Translations under genes and position numbers: made by a program | NCBI RefSeq assembly: GCF_001885075.1 | Contig: NZ_MODU01000004.1 | Coordinates: forward strand, 1,798,001 to 1,862,000 | Reading direction: 5' to 3' | Source of the DNA: Alteromonas sp. V450 | GTDB taxonomy: Bacteria; Pseudomonadota; Gammaproteobacteria; Enterobacterales; Alteromonadaceae | Length of the DNA stretch: 64,000 nucleotides | Shown: in pieces, positions 9,754 to 16,889 of the stretch | Position numbering within the stretch: the stretch's first letter is position 1 | How the letters are laid out: each line of letters begins with the position of its first letter | The notes under the pieces: generated by a model | What the model was told of the DNA's origin: nothing | Databases searched by the model: none | The model's input: the letters and a program-made list of their open reading frames with translations, nothing else

Positions 9754-10883
9754 TATCGTTTTCCTGATGCTTTGATGGCCTTATTACAACGCCACATTAA
9801 GTAATGAATAAAGATCCAAAAGTTTTTGAATGCTGGGTTATTGGTTTGCTTGTGGTGATAGCGATAGTAGATTTGCTGGGCAATACCGGCTAAACGGAAA
9901 AGCCCGTACACCTCGTAAAAGGTAAAATCATCTACATCTATTTCCATCTCTTTGCAGTAGTACGCAACCACCTGCTTGCGAGTTAGCATGCCGGGTAAGT
10001 GAGTAGGCTGGCGACGCGTTGATTGGGCCAAAAAGTCATCATCAGCTTGTACCCAATACGCCAAGGTATTGCCTAAGTCCATAAGCGGGTCGCCCAAAGT
10101 AGCGAGTTCCCAGTCCAACACACCAATAATTTGCGTATAGTTATCTGGCTTTAACACCACGTTGTCGAATCGGAAGTCATTGTGAGTAATACAAATGCGT
10201 TCATTGGCGGGCATGTGGTTTTCTAGCCAGCGCATGATTTTTTTACCCGAGGGGACATTCCAGGTTTTCGCTTTACTATAACGCTCGCTCCACCCGCTTA
10301 TTTGACGTTCTATGTAGCCAGCACCTTTACCTAGGTGCTCAAGCCCGGCTTTTTTATAGTCCACTTTATGAAGCTCAATTAAGCTATCAAGTACATTAGT
10401 GCATAGCTGTTTGGTTTGCTGTTCTGTCGTCTCTAGACCTCTGGGTAAGTTTTTTCGGGGGATTACACCAGTAAATTTTTCCATTACGTAAAACTCTGTG
10501 CCTATAACGCTCTCGTCTTCACAAAGTCCCAGCATCTCTGGCACATAGCGATAAACAGGCTTTAACGCATGCTGTAACCGGTATTCCCGCGCCATATCGT
10601 GCGCCCCCTTAGCTTTAGTACCTGCCGGTGCCCGACGCAAAATTAGCGACGTTTGTTCGCTCTGGTTTTGGTCGCTGCTTTGATAGTCCAAGCAGTACGT
10701 CCAATTAGACGCTCCTCCAGAATACTGGGTGACGCTAGGCAAATTATCGCTGCTTCGTATAGCGCTCGATAATGATGGACTCGCGGCACTACTATTCTCC
10801 TGAAGCCAATTGTGCACAGCGCTGACGTCTAACTCTTCGCCTGCACGCACGCTATCGGCTTTATCTACGACCTGTTGTTGCAT
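9753..10883 (-). CDS. APH-fold phosphotransferase (ACAD10/11-kinase-like)
   Basis: 376 aa kinase of the aminoglycoside-phosphotransferase / choline-kinase superfamily. The ATP-binding N-lobe has GGASNWTYCL. The catalytic loop is ITHNDFRFDNVVL with the Asp base and Asn, and the metal-binding Asp is in GVLDWELATLGDPLMDLG. This subgroup resembles the kinase domains fused to or beside acyl-CoA dehydrogenases (ACAD10/11, LvaA of levulinate catabolism), which phosphorylate 4-hydroxyacyl-CoA. The two flanking SDR genes fit lipid or acyl-CoA chemistry, but the substrate is inferred. Antibiotic resistance is unlikely given this context. Confidence 0.85.
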   Translation of the reverse strand: MQQQVVDKADSVRAGEELDVSAVHNWLQENSSAASPSLSSAIRSSDNLPSVTQYSGGASNWTYCLDYQSSDQNQSEQTSLILRRAPAGTKAKGAHDMAREYRLQHALKPVYRYVPEMLGLCEDESVIGTEFYVMEKFTGVIPRKNLPRGLETTEQQTKQLCTNVLDSLIELHKVDYKKAGLEHLGKGAGYIERQISGWSERYSKAKTWNVPSGKKIMRWLENHMPANERICITHNDFRFDNVVLKPDNYTQIIGVLDWELATLGDPLMDLGNTLAYWVQADDDFLAQSTRRQPTHLPGMLTRKQVVAYYCKEMEIDVDDFTFYEVYGLFRLAGIAQQIYYRYHHKQTNNPAFKNFWIFIHYLMWRCNKAIKASGKR

Positions 10884-11066
10884 ATCTCATTCTTCTTTTA
10901 ATTCTGTTTCAAAGGGCCTATTCAAAAGGCTTACTCACAATCTTTGGCTAAAAAATACTTCTGTTTGTGCCTGCACACGTGCAGTTCGACAATAACTTTC
11001 AGATGGCTTGGCAACAAACACAGGTGAGCACGTTTCCGTTTTACCTAAGTTTGCTCTAATTTTGCT

Positions 11067-11897
11067 CTAACTTTGCTTTTCCATTGCACGCTTCATCATC
11101 TTCGTTTGATTGAGCATATTTTTGATATAACGCTGGGTTGGCAGCAGCTTCTTTAACAGAAAAGCGCGTTTACCCAGTTTATGGGTAAGAATTAGAAACT
11201 GCTTTTTGTCGACTTGCTGAAAGATGGACTCGGCCACGTCTTCTTTCGTCATATCTGCTTTGGCAAAAAACTTATTGAGCATCTTGTGCGACGCTGGGTT
11301 GCTGCTTCGCATCGACTCATCTAAATTCGTTTTAAAGAAGCTTGGACAAACTACACTAACGTCAATATTGTCAGGTGCTAATTCCAACTTCATGGTTTCA
11401 GAAAACGACACGACTGCAGCTTTAACCGCGTTATAACTTCCCATGTAAGGGATAGGCGTTAGCCCCGCTTGTGATGCAATATTAATGAAATAGCCACCGC
11501 CTTGCTCTCGCATTATAGGTAAGAGGGCACGACTGACTCTCACCATGCCTAACACATTAATATCAAACACCCACTGCCACTGCTCAATGCTCTCATCTAA
11601 AAGGCTGCCACCAGAAGCAACACCCGCATTGTTAAACACAGTGTCAACACCGCCCCAGCGATTTTCTAAGGTGTTCGCTAACGTTTGAACATCATTTTCA
11701 GAGGTTATATCGCAATGGATGTAAAACGCATTGGCACCTTGGGCGGATAGCGTATTTACTGTTTCATCGCCTCTTTCTTGGTTAATGTCGGCAATGCAAA
11801 TATCTACCCCCTCGTCTTTGCCTGCCCACTTTTCCGCCCACTTGAGGGCAATGGCCTGACCTAAGCCGGTAGCGCCACCGGTAATCAATACGCGCAT
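11067..11897 (-). CDS. SDR-family oxidoreductase
   Basis: 276 aa short-chain dehydrogenase. Cofactor motif ITGGATGLGQAIALKWAE, acidic residue after the second strand (CIADINQERGDE, pointing to NAD preference), NNAGVASGG, Ser in NIASQAG, and the YNAVKAA active-site motif. The C-terminal ~50 residues are basic and could touch a membrane or acyl carrier. 183 bases separate it from the kinase gene. Three near-identical 10-11-bp units (AGAGCAAA-type) surround its stop at 11049-11076. Substrate unknown. Confidence 0.92.
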   Translation of the reverse strand: MRVLITGGATGLGQAIALKWAEKWAGKDEGVDICIADINQERGDETVNTLSAQGANAFYIHCDITSENDVQTLANTLENRWGGVDTVFNNAGVASGGSLLDESIEQWQWVFDINVLGMVRVSRALLPIMREQGGGYFINIASQAGLTPIPYMGSYNAVKAAVVSFSETMKLELAPDNIDVSVVCPSFFKTNLDESMRSSNPASHKMLNKFFAKADMTKEDVAESIFQQVDKKQFLILTHKLGKRAFLLKKLLPTQRYIKNMLNQTKMMKRAMEKQS

Positions 11898-12019
11898 GAT
11901 GTGTTTCCTAACTGTTCTTGTTTCATTATTCTTGTATCGGCGTTTATGTTGAGTTGCGCTTTATTGTGCTAAGCGCTAATCAGTACTTCATTATTCTCTC
12001 GAATTGACCGCCTTATCAA

Positions 12020-12919
12020 TCAAACTGATCCCGTCTTATGCAGCGGCGCTGATGGCTGTTCGTTACGCATTTTTCGTTTTGCCCACAGGGCCAATAGTGC
12101 GGGCCCGATGTACATTGCTACGCCATATACACCAGGTGCAATCGCGTAATCAGGGGCACTTAAGAAGGTAATACATATCAGCATTGCAAGCGCCGCGTTT
12201 TGCACGCCTATTTCAATGGCCAGCGTGAGCGAGTCTCTAAATGCTAGGTTTGAAAGCATAGCAAGCCCTAGCCCTAACAATACCGATGATAAATTTAACG
12301 TTAAGCAAACCAAAAACGCGCTTTCAAAAGACGCGGCTAAATTATTTCTTTCTGAAACCAGCACGCCCACAATCATTAGCAACATGAAGTACATAGAAAA
12401 CTTCCGAAAAAAGCTTTCAGTTTTAGTAGCAAACCTGCTGTTAACGCGACGAATGGTCATGCCTAAAATGACCGGTACAATTGATATACCAACTAACCCT
12501 ATCACTGTTTGGATAATAGAAAAATCTGGCGCGTTTTCTTTTACAAAGTAATCAAGAGCAAATTGAATGATAAAGGGCGTTGAGAAAACGCAAGCGATGG
12601 TAGAAATAGCGGTTAAGCTTACTGAAAGGGCCAGATTTGCTTTTGCAATGTGGCTGATTAAATTACTGGTCGTGCCGCCTGGGCACGCCGCTAAAACCAT
12701 GACGCCAACCGCAATATAATCGGGTAGACCAAAAACAAAGCATAGTCCTAGCGCTAACAGAGGCAGCAATATAATTTGCCCTATAAAACCCGTTACTACG
12801 GCTTTAGGTGCTTTAAGTAGTCGGGCAAAGTCTGCAAGTGTTAGCGTTAGCCCCATACCAAACATAACAAATGCCAACGCTAGAGGTAACAACACCTCGG
12901 TAAGTACAGATGCCTGCAT
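12020..12919 (-). CDS. BASS-family (bile acid:Na+ symporter-like) transporter
   Basis: About 299 aa with nine or ten hydrophobic helices. SBF/BASS family features are visible: AACPGGTTSNLISHIAKANLA, the glycine/threonine-rich broken helix at the sodium site, and GVQNAALAMLI near the C-terminus. It would import an organic anion with sodium across the inner membrane. I choose the ATG at 12919 because AAGGGG lies 8 bases upstream. A GTG at 12925 is the alternative. First gene of the leftward cluster, divergent from the LysR gene, so it may carry the cluster's substrate. Confidence 0.88.
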   Translation of the reverse strand: MQASVLTEVLLPLALAFVMFGMGLTLTLADFARLLKAPKAVVTGFIGQIILLPLLALGLCFVFGLPDYIAVGVMVLAACPGGTTSNLISHIAKANLALSVSLTAISTIACVFSTPFIIQFALDYFVKENAPDFSIIQTVIGLVGISIVPVILGMTIRRVNSRFATKTESFFRKFSMYFMLLMIVGVLVSERNNLAASFESAFLVCLTLNLSSVLLGLGLAMLSNLAFRDSLTLAIEIGVQNAALAMLICITFLSAPDYAIAPGVYGVAMYIGPALLALWAKRKMRNEQPSAPLHKTGSV

Positions 12920-13002
12920 GCACACGCCCCTTACAAAAGAAACCTTTTATTAACATTTAAGCCAGTGTACCCTGTTTAATAATAAATAAAAATGATGCCT
13001 TA

Positions 13003-13018
13003 TTATGGAAACCCATAA
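13003..13018. promoter_or_regulatory. Candidate LysR-type operator
   Basis: Inverted repeat TTATGG-AAAC-CCATAA sits between the BASS transporter and the LysR gene, 5 bases before the regulator's start codon. Dyads of this kind in divergent spacers are typical LTTR binding sites, and the position fits autorepression. No consensus for this regulator is known. Confidence 0.45.
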
Positions 13019-13023
13019 ATAAT

Positions 13024-13929
13024 ATGCATGGAAAACTAGACCTAAATTTGTTTGTTGTGCTGCGCGCGGTCTACGATCACGGCAGCATCACGAAAGCCGC
13101 CAACGCACTGCATATTACTCAGCCTGCGGTGAGTCACGCCTTAGGTCGTCTGCGAGACAAATTTGATGATCCGCTGTTTATTCGTCATGGACGACAAGTT
13201 GTGCCTACTCCATTTTGCCAAGGTATTATTGCATCGGTTGTGAAATCAATCGAAACCCTTGAAAGCACGTTAAAAGGTAAAGTGGGCTTTGATATAAGTG
13301 ATAAACCCCGTCAAGTGAACCTTGGCTTGAGAGATATTTTAGAATCTATATTTTTTCCTGTGCTTATTCCCGAGCTTGTTAAAGATACGCCCAATATCAC
13401 GGTGAATAGCAGACAGGTTACCTGGCCAGAGCTTGCTCCCGCATTAGCCGCTAAAGAGCTTGATATTGTGATTGACGCGTTAGTCCCCACCAGCCGTGAC
13501 ATTCGTTCACAGTTTATCTGCGAAGAATCGTTTGTCGTGGTATGCTCGCCTAACAATCGCTACGTAAATAACCCGAGTATCAAGAGCTACTCAGTTGCAC
13601 AGCATGCGCTTGTATCCTTGAAAGACTCTAAATTAGATACGGTAGATCTAGCCCTTGCTCAGCACAATTTGCATCGCAACATCGCGTTGCAGTGCGAACA
13701 CTACTTTGCCGCCGTTAACGTAGTGAGCCAATGCGATCTTTTGCTGACCATGCCAAAGCGATTCGCCCAACAATTCAGTAATAAATTCGATATACACATT
13801 CTGCCCCTTCCATTTGACGTCTCCCCACTTCCCGTACACATGTACTGGCACAAACACGCCGACGAAGACTTAGTGAATGTATGGATGCGAGATAAGCTTT
13901 TAGAAGTGGCGAATACGTTGGGGTTATAG
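13024..13929 (+). CDS. LysR-family transcriptional regulator
   Basis: 301 aa. The N-terminal winged helix-turn-helix has LNLFVVLRAVYDHGSITKAA and LHITQPAVSHALGRLR, then DPLFIRHGRQVVPT at the end of the DNA-binding domain. Residues ~90-301 are the two-lobed LTTR effector domain. It is transcribed away from the BASS-SDR-kinase-SDR genes, the usual arrangement of an LTTR with its target operon. The effector is unknown and is probably a substrate or intermediate of that cluster. Confidence 0.92.
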   Translation: MHGKLDLNLFVVLRAVYDHGSITKAANALHITQPAVSHALGRLRDKFDDPLFIRHGRQVVPTPFCQGIIASVVKSIETLESTLKGKVGFDISDKPRQVNLGLRDILESIFFPVLIPELVKDTPNITVNSRQVTWPELAPALAAKELDIVIDALVPTSRDIRSQFICEESFVVVCSPNNRYVNNPSIKSYSVAQHALVSLKDSKLDTVDLALAQHNLHRNIALQCEHYFAAVNVVSQCDLLLTMPKRFAQQFSNKFDIHILPLPFDVSPLPVHMYWHKHADEDLVNVWMRDKLLEVANTLGL

Positions 13930-13944
13930 CGCGTATTTGTGTCG

Positions 13945-14000
13945 CTGTAACACAATGGTCAAGCAAGCGTCACGGTAGTGTCAATTAGCAAACCTATAGT
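13945..14000 (+). promoter_or_regulatory. PhoB-dependent promoter of plcP (four half-sites plus -10)
   Basis: Four 7-mers start exactly 11 bases apart: CTGTAAC (13945), TGGTCAA (13956), GCGTCAC (13967) and GTGTCAA (13978). The last three keep the GTCA core of the Pho box CTGTCAT. The -10 box TATAGT (13995-14000) begins 11 bases after the last GTCA, the same spacing and the same hexamer as in the E. coli phoA promoter. No good -35 box is present, as expected for PhoB-activated promoters. Confidence 0.8.
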
Positions 14001-14032
14001 GACGGTCCAAGGCATCGCTTTGGGAAACCGCT

Positions 14033-14830
14033 ATGAAAAAGACACACTATCGAACACTTTGGCTTTCTGATATCCATTTAGGAAATCGCGACTGCAAAGC
14101 TGAATACTTACTTTCCTTTCTTAATAGCATCACTGTAGATACCCTCTATTTGGTGGGTGATATTGTTGATATGTGGCAAATGACCAAGCAATTTCGCTGG
14201 CCACAGGCGCACAATCAAGTTATGCACAAATTCATGCAAATGAGCCAGGAAGGCACCCGTGTGGTGTACCTGCCTGGCAACCACGATGAGCCAATTCAGT
14301 CTTATTCTGGTATGGCCTTCGGTGATATAGAAATAGAGCGAGAGTTGGTACACACCACCGCACAAGGAAAGCGTTATTTAGTTTTACATGGCGATCAATT
14401 CGATGGCGATGTGACTATGGGGAAATTCCATGCGTGGATTGGCGATAAAGGTTACGACCTATTGCTTTTTCTAAACAGAGAGTTCAATCGCCTACGCGCC
14501 TGGCGCAAGCGCGAATACTGGTCACTTGCGGGCTATATTAAAAAGCATATTAAGGGTGCGAATGAAGCCATTGCTCGTTATCGAGAGGCATGCTGCAGGC
14601 GCGCCGATGAAATGGGACTTGATGGTGTAGTGTGTGGCCATATTCATCACCCTGAAAGCAGCTTTGAAAACGGCATTCACTATATTAACGATGGTGACTG
14701 GATAGAGAACTGCAGTGCATTGAGTGAAGATATAAACGGTAACCTTTCACTAATCCATTACCTCGATTCACTAGAGTCTGCTAGCGTAACGTCTATTACG
14801 ACCAAAACCTCTCGCTCTAAAGCAGCATAA
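14033..14830 (+). CDS. plcP: PlcP-like metallophosphoesterase (phospholipase C, lipid remodelling)
   Basis: 265 aa calcineurin-like phosphoesterase. Metal motifs are in order: LSDIHLG (residues 10-16), LVGDIVDMW, LPGNHDE, LHGDQFD and GHIHHPE, then GDWIENCSAL. Family tools often label this group UDP-2,3-diacylglucosamine diphosphatase (LpxH). However, WPQAHNQVMHK, YWSLAGYIKKHIK and INDGDWIENC match my recollection of PlcP of Sinorhizobium and marine bacteria, which strips headgroups from phospholipids to give diacylglycerol under phosphate starvation. The four-half-site Pho promoter directly upstream supports PlcP over LpxH. No signal peptide, so it acts at the cytosolic face of the membrane. 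Confidence 0.8.
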   Translation: MKKTHYRTLWLSDIHLGNRDCKAEYLLSFLNSITVDTLYLVGDIVDMWQMTKQFRWPQAHNQVMHKFMQMSQEGTRVVYLPGNHDEPIQSYSGMAFGDIEIERELVHTTAQGKRYLVLHGDQFDGDVTMGKFHAWIGDKGYDLLLFLNREFNRLRAWRKREYWSLAGYIKKHIKGANEAIARYREACCRRADEMGLDGVVCGHIHHPESSFENGIHYINDGDWIENCSALSEDINGNLSLIHYLDSLESASVTSITTKTSRSKAA

Positions 14831-14845
14831 TATCATCCCACAAAA

Positions 14846-14864
14846 AGGGGCTGTAACAGCCCCT
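14846..14864. terminator. Hairpin after plcP, possible terminator
   Basis: AGGGGCTGT / ACAGCCCCT is a perfect 9-bp inverted repeat 15 bases after the plcP stop. The T-run lies on the minus-strand side (TTTTTG), so as a plus-strand terminator it lacks a U-tract. It may slow or partly stop transcription between plcP and olsF, which has its own promoter. Confidence 0.45.
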
Positions 14865-14979
14865 GGCCTCATCTATTCGGCAACAGACAAGTTTTATTTC
14901 AATCCCATCTGTAAAGACGATGACCCATCGAACCTGCTGCACATTGAAGTCAACAGACCTTATTTACAATATTTTAACA

Positions 14980-15035
14980 CTGTCAAATAACTGCCATGAA
15001 ACTGTGTGAAAAACGTCACATTGCCCTGCTATTGT
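14980..15035 (+). promoter_or_regulatory. PhoB-dependent promoter of olsF (four half-sites plus -10)
   Basis: Four 7-mers start exactly 11 bases apart: CTGTCAA (14980), CTGCCAT (14991), CTGTGTG (15002) and ACGTCAC (15013), with A/T-rich 4-base linkers ATAA, GAAA and AAAA. The first two together match the 18-base Pho box at 15 positions. The -10 box TATTGT (15030-15035) starts 11 bases after the last GTCA, the same geometry as at plcP. Transcription would start near 15042. Confidence 0.82.
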
Positions 15036-15064
15036 TCGCCAAAACCGGAAGAGAAACAGGTTCT

Positions 15065-16783
15065 ATGTTTACTGTAAACGACGTATTGAACAAGCATTAT
15101 CCTCAAGTAGCGAACAACCCCATTCTATTTAAGTCGCTGTCTTTCGTTTTAAGGCACCTACTCCATGAACGTGAAATTACCGAATTTGGTGAAACCTATC
15201 CGCACTATGAGGACATCGATTTCGTAGAGCAAGTACTGGAATATTTTAATATCAGCTATTCCACACGCGATGTAGAAAAAGAACGTATTCCAAGTGAAGG
15301 AAGAGTGGTGATTATTGCGAACCACCCTATTGGCTCACTCGATGCTCTTGCGCTTATAAAATTGGTTAGTGAAGTACGTCACGACTTAAAAGTGGTTGCC
15401 AATGAAATGCTTATGGCCATTGAACCGCTTCACGATATGCTGCTACCTGTAAACAACATGCAGGGAGGCACGCCGAAACAGCATTTGTCGGCAATTCAAA
15501 AACACCTTAACAGCGATGGCGCCATATTGATTTTCCCCGCTGGTGAAGTCTCTCGATTGCGCCCACAAGGTGTTCGCGACACACGTTGGCACACCGGTTT
15601 TTTACGCATTGCAAGGCAGGCAAAATCGCCAATTTTGCCTGTCTATATTGATGCTAAAAATAGCCCGCTTTTTTACGGTGTGTCCATGGTGTACAAGCCA
15701 TTAGCCACCGCGCTGCTCGTTAAAGAGATGTTCAAACAGCGCAAAAAGCATTTACCTATGCGCATTGGTGAACTTATCCCATTTGAGGCATACCAACAAA
15801 CCAATATACCGCTAAAAGAACAGGTAAAGCTGTTTAAGCGCCACTTGTATCGCATTGGCAGTAACAAGAAAGGCGTATTTGAAACACAGGCTTCCATTGC
15901 CATGCCAGAAGACAGAAAAGAACTGGCCCGCGCTATGCGAGACTGCGAACATTTAGGTGAAACTGGCGACGGAAAGTCTATTTACCTCTACCAACACAAA
16001 AGCTGCTCACCGATAATGCGAGAGATTGGCCGCCTGCGTGAAGTGGCGTTTCGCGCTGTGGGCGAAGGCACTAATAAACGCAGAGACATCGACCTGTACG
16101 ATCCCCACTATTATCACCTTGTACTTTGGGATGACAACGATTTAGAAATTGTGGGCGCCTACCGCTTTGGCGATGCTGAACTTCTGACAGCGCCAGACCA
16201 TCCTACCGGGCTCTACTCTGCCACGTTATTCAATTACGGCAAGAACAACGACAAACTCTTTAAAGAAGGCTTAGAGCTAGGACGAAGTTTTGTGCAGCCT
16301 CGCTACTGGGGGAAACGCAGCTTAGATTATTTGTGGTTTGGTATTGGGGCATTTTTAAGCCGCTACCCTAAGTATCGCTATCTTTTCGGTGCGGTGTCAC
16401 TCAGCAACGCCTATCCTGAACCCGCTAAAGATTTATTGGTACAATTCTATTCAACCTATTTTCCTGCCAAGTTTGGCGAAGCGACTTGTAAGCGTCCTTA
16501 TCAAATGACGAACGATGCCTTGCACCAGTTTACAGGGAACGATTACAAGGCTGAATTTACGCAGTTGAAGCATTTACTCGCTAACATGGGCGTAAACGTA
16601 CCAACATTGTACAAGCAATACTCTGAAGTGGCTAAAGACGGCGGGGTAGCGTTTTTAGGTTTTAATGTAGACCCAGATTTTAACGACTGTATTGATGGTT
16701 TAGTGGTGGTTGATATGCAAACGCTTACCGAGAAAAAGCGTAAGCGCTATTTAACCGACATTCAGCTTAAAGCCACAGCCTAA
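15065..16783 (+). CDS. olsF: OlsF-like bifunctional acyltransferase (PlsC domain + GNAT/OlsB domain)
   Basis: 572 aa fusion. Residues ~55-260 are a PlsC-type lysophospholipid acyltransferase with NHPIGSLDAL (an HX5D variant of the HX4D motif) and FPAGEVSR. Residues ~295-500 are a hemolysin-like GNAT N-acyltransferase as in OlsB (MREIGRLREVAFRAVGEG, IDLYDPHYYHLVLWD, YPKYRYLFGAVS). This order matches OlsF of Serratia, where one protein N-acylates ornithine and then O-acylates the lyso-lipid to make ornithine lipid. The amino acid used here is unproven. I reject the ATG at 14996 because it lies inside the Pho boxes. The ATG at 15065 follows the predicted transcription start. Confidence 0.82.
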   Translation: MFTVNDVLNKHYPQVANNPILFKSLSFVLRHLLHEREITEFGETYPHYEDIDFVEQVLEYFNISYSTRDVEKERIPSEGRVVIIANHPIGSLDALALIKLVSEVRHDLKVVANEMLMAIEPLHDMLLPVNNMQGGTPKQHLSAIQKHLNSDGAILIFPAGEVSRLRPQGVRDTRWHTGFLRIARQAKSPILPVYIDAKNSPLFYGVSMVYKPLATALLVKEMFKQRKKHLPMRIGELIPFEAYQQTNIPLKEQVKLFKRHLYRIGSNKKGVFETQASIAMPEDRKELARAMRDCEHLGETGDGKSIYLYQHKSCSPIMREIGRLREVAFRAVGEGTNKRRDIDLYDPHYYHLVLWDDNDLEIVGAYRFGDAELLTAPDHPTGLYSATLFNYGKNNDKLFKEGLELGRSFVQPRYWGKRSLDYLWFGIGAFLSRYPKYRYLFGAVSLSNAYPEPAKDLLVQFYSTYFPAKFGEATCKRPYQMTNDALHQFTGNDYKAEFTQLKHLLANMGVNVPTLYKQYSEVAKDGGVAFLGFNVDPDFNDCIDGLVVVDMQTLTEKKRKRYLTDIQLKATA

Positions 16784-16790
16784 GCAAGGG

Positions 16791-16818
16791 GGAGCGTCTG
16801 ATAAACGCTCCTTTCTTC
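16791..16818 (+). terminator. Terminator of olsF
   Basis: GGAGCGT (16791-16797) pairs with ACGCTCC (16805-16811), followed by TTTCTTC, 7 bases after the olsF stop. Short stem with a U-rich tail. Confidence 0.7.
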
Positions 16819-16889
16819 AACGCTAGTGCTTTCCACTCTTCTTTTTTCTAATCTTCATCTTTCCGAACAAATGGAAATATCAGAAGCTA

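Noticed and set aside
9753-10883. Aminoglycoside resistance gene
   Set aside because: The APH fold is shared by many kinases. Coupling to SDR genes and resemblance to ACAD10/11 kinases point to metabolism.
10971-10984. CTGCAC-AC-GTGCAG dyad between the kinase and the second SDR gene
   Set aside because: Short palindrome with no promoter element next to it; could be chance.
14033-14830. Labelling the metallophosphoesterase as LpxH
   Set aside because: The fold is shared, but the middle and C-terminal motifs and the Pho promoter point to PlcP. LpxH would be constitutive and essential. Not excluded without a tree.
14996-15064. N-terminal extension of the olsF reading frame (ATG at 14996)
   Set aside because: No Shine-Dalgarno sequence, and the stretch is made of Pho-box half-sites and the -10 box. 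The start at 15065 follows the predicted transcription start.
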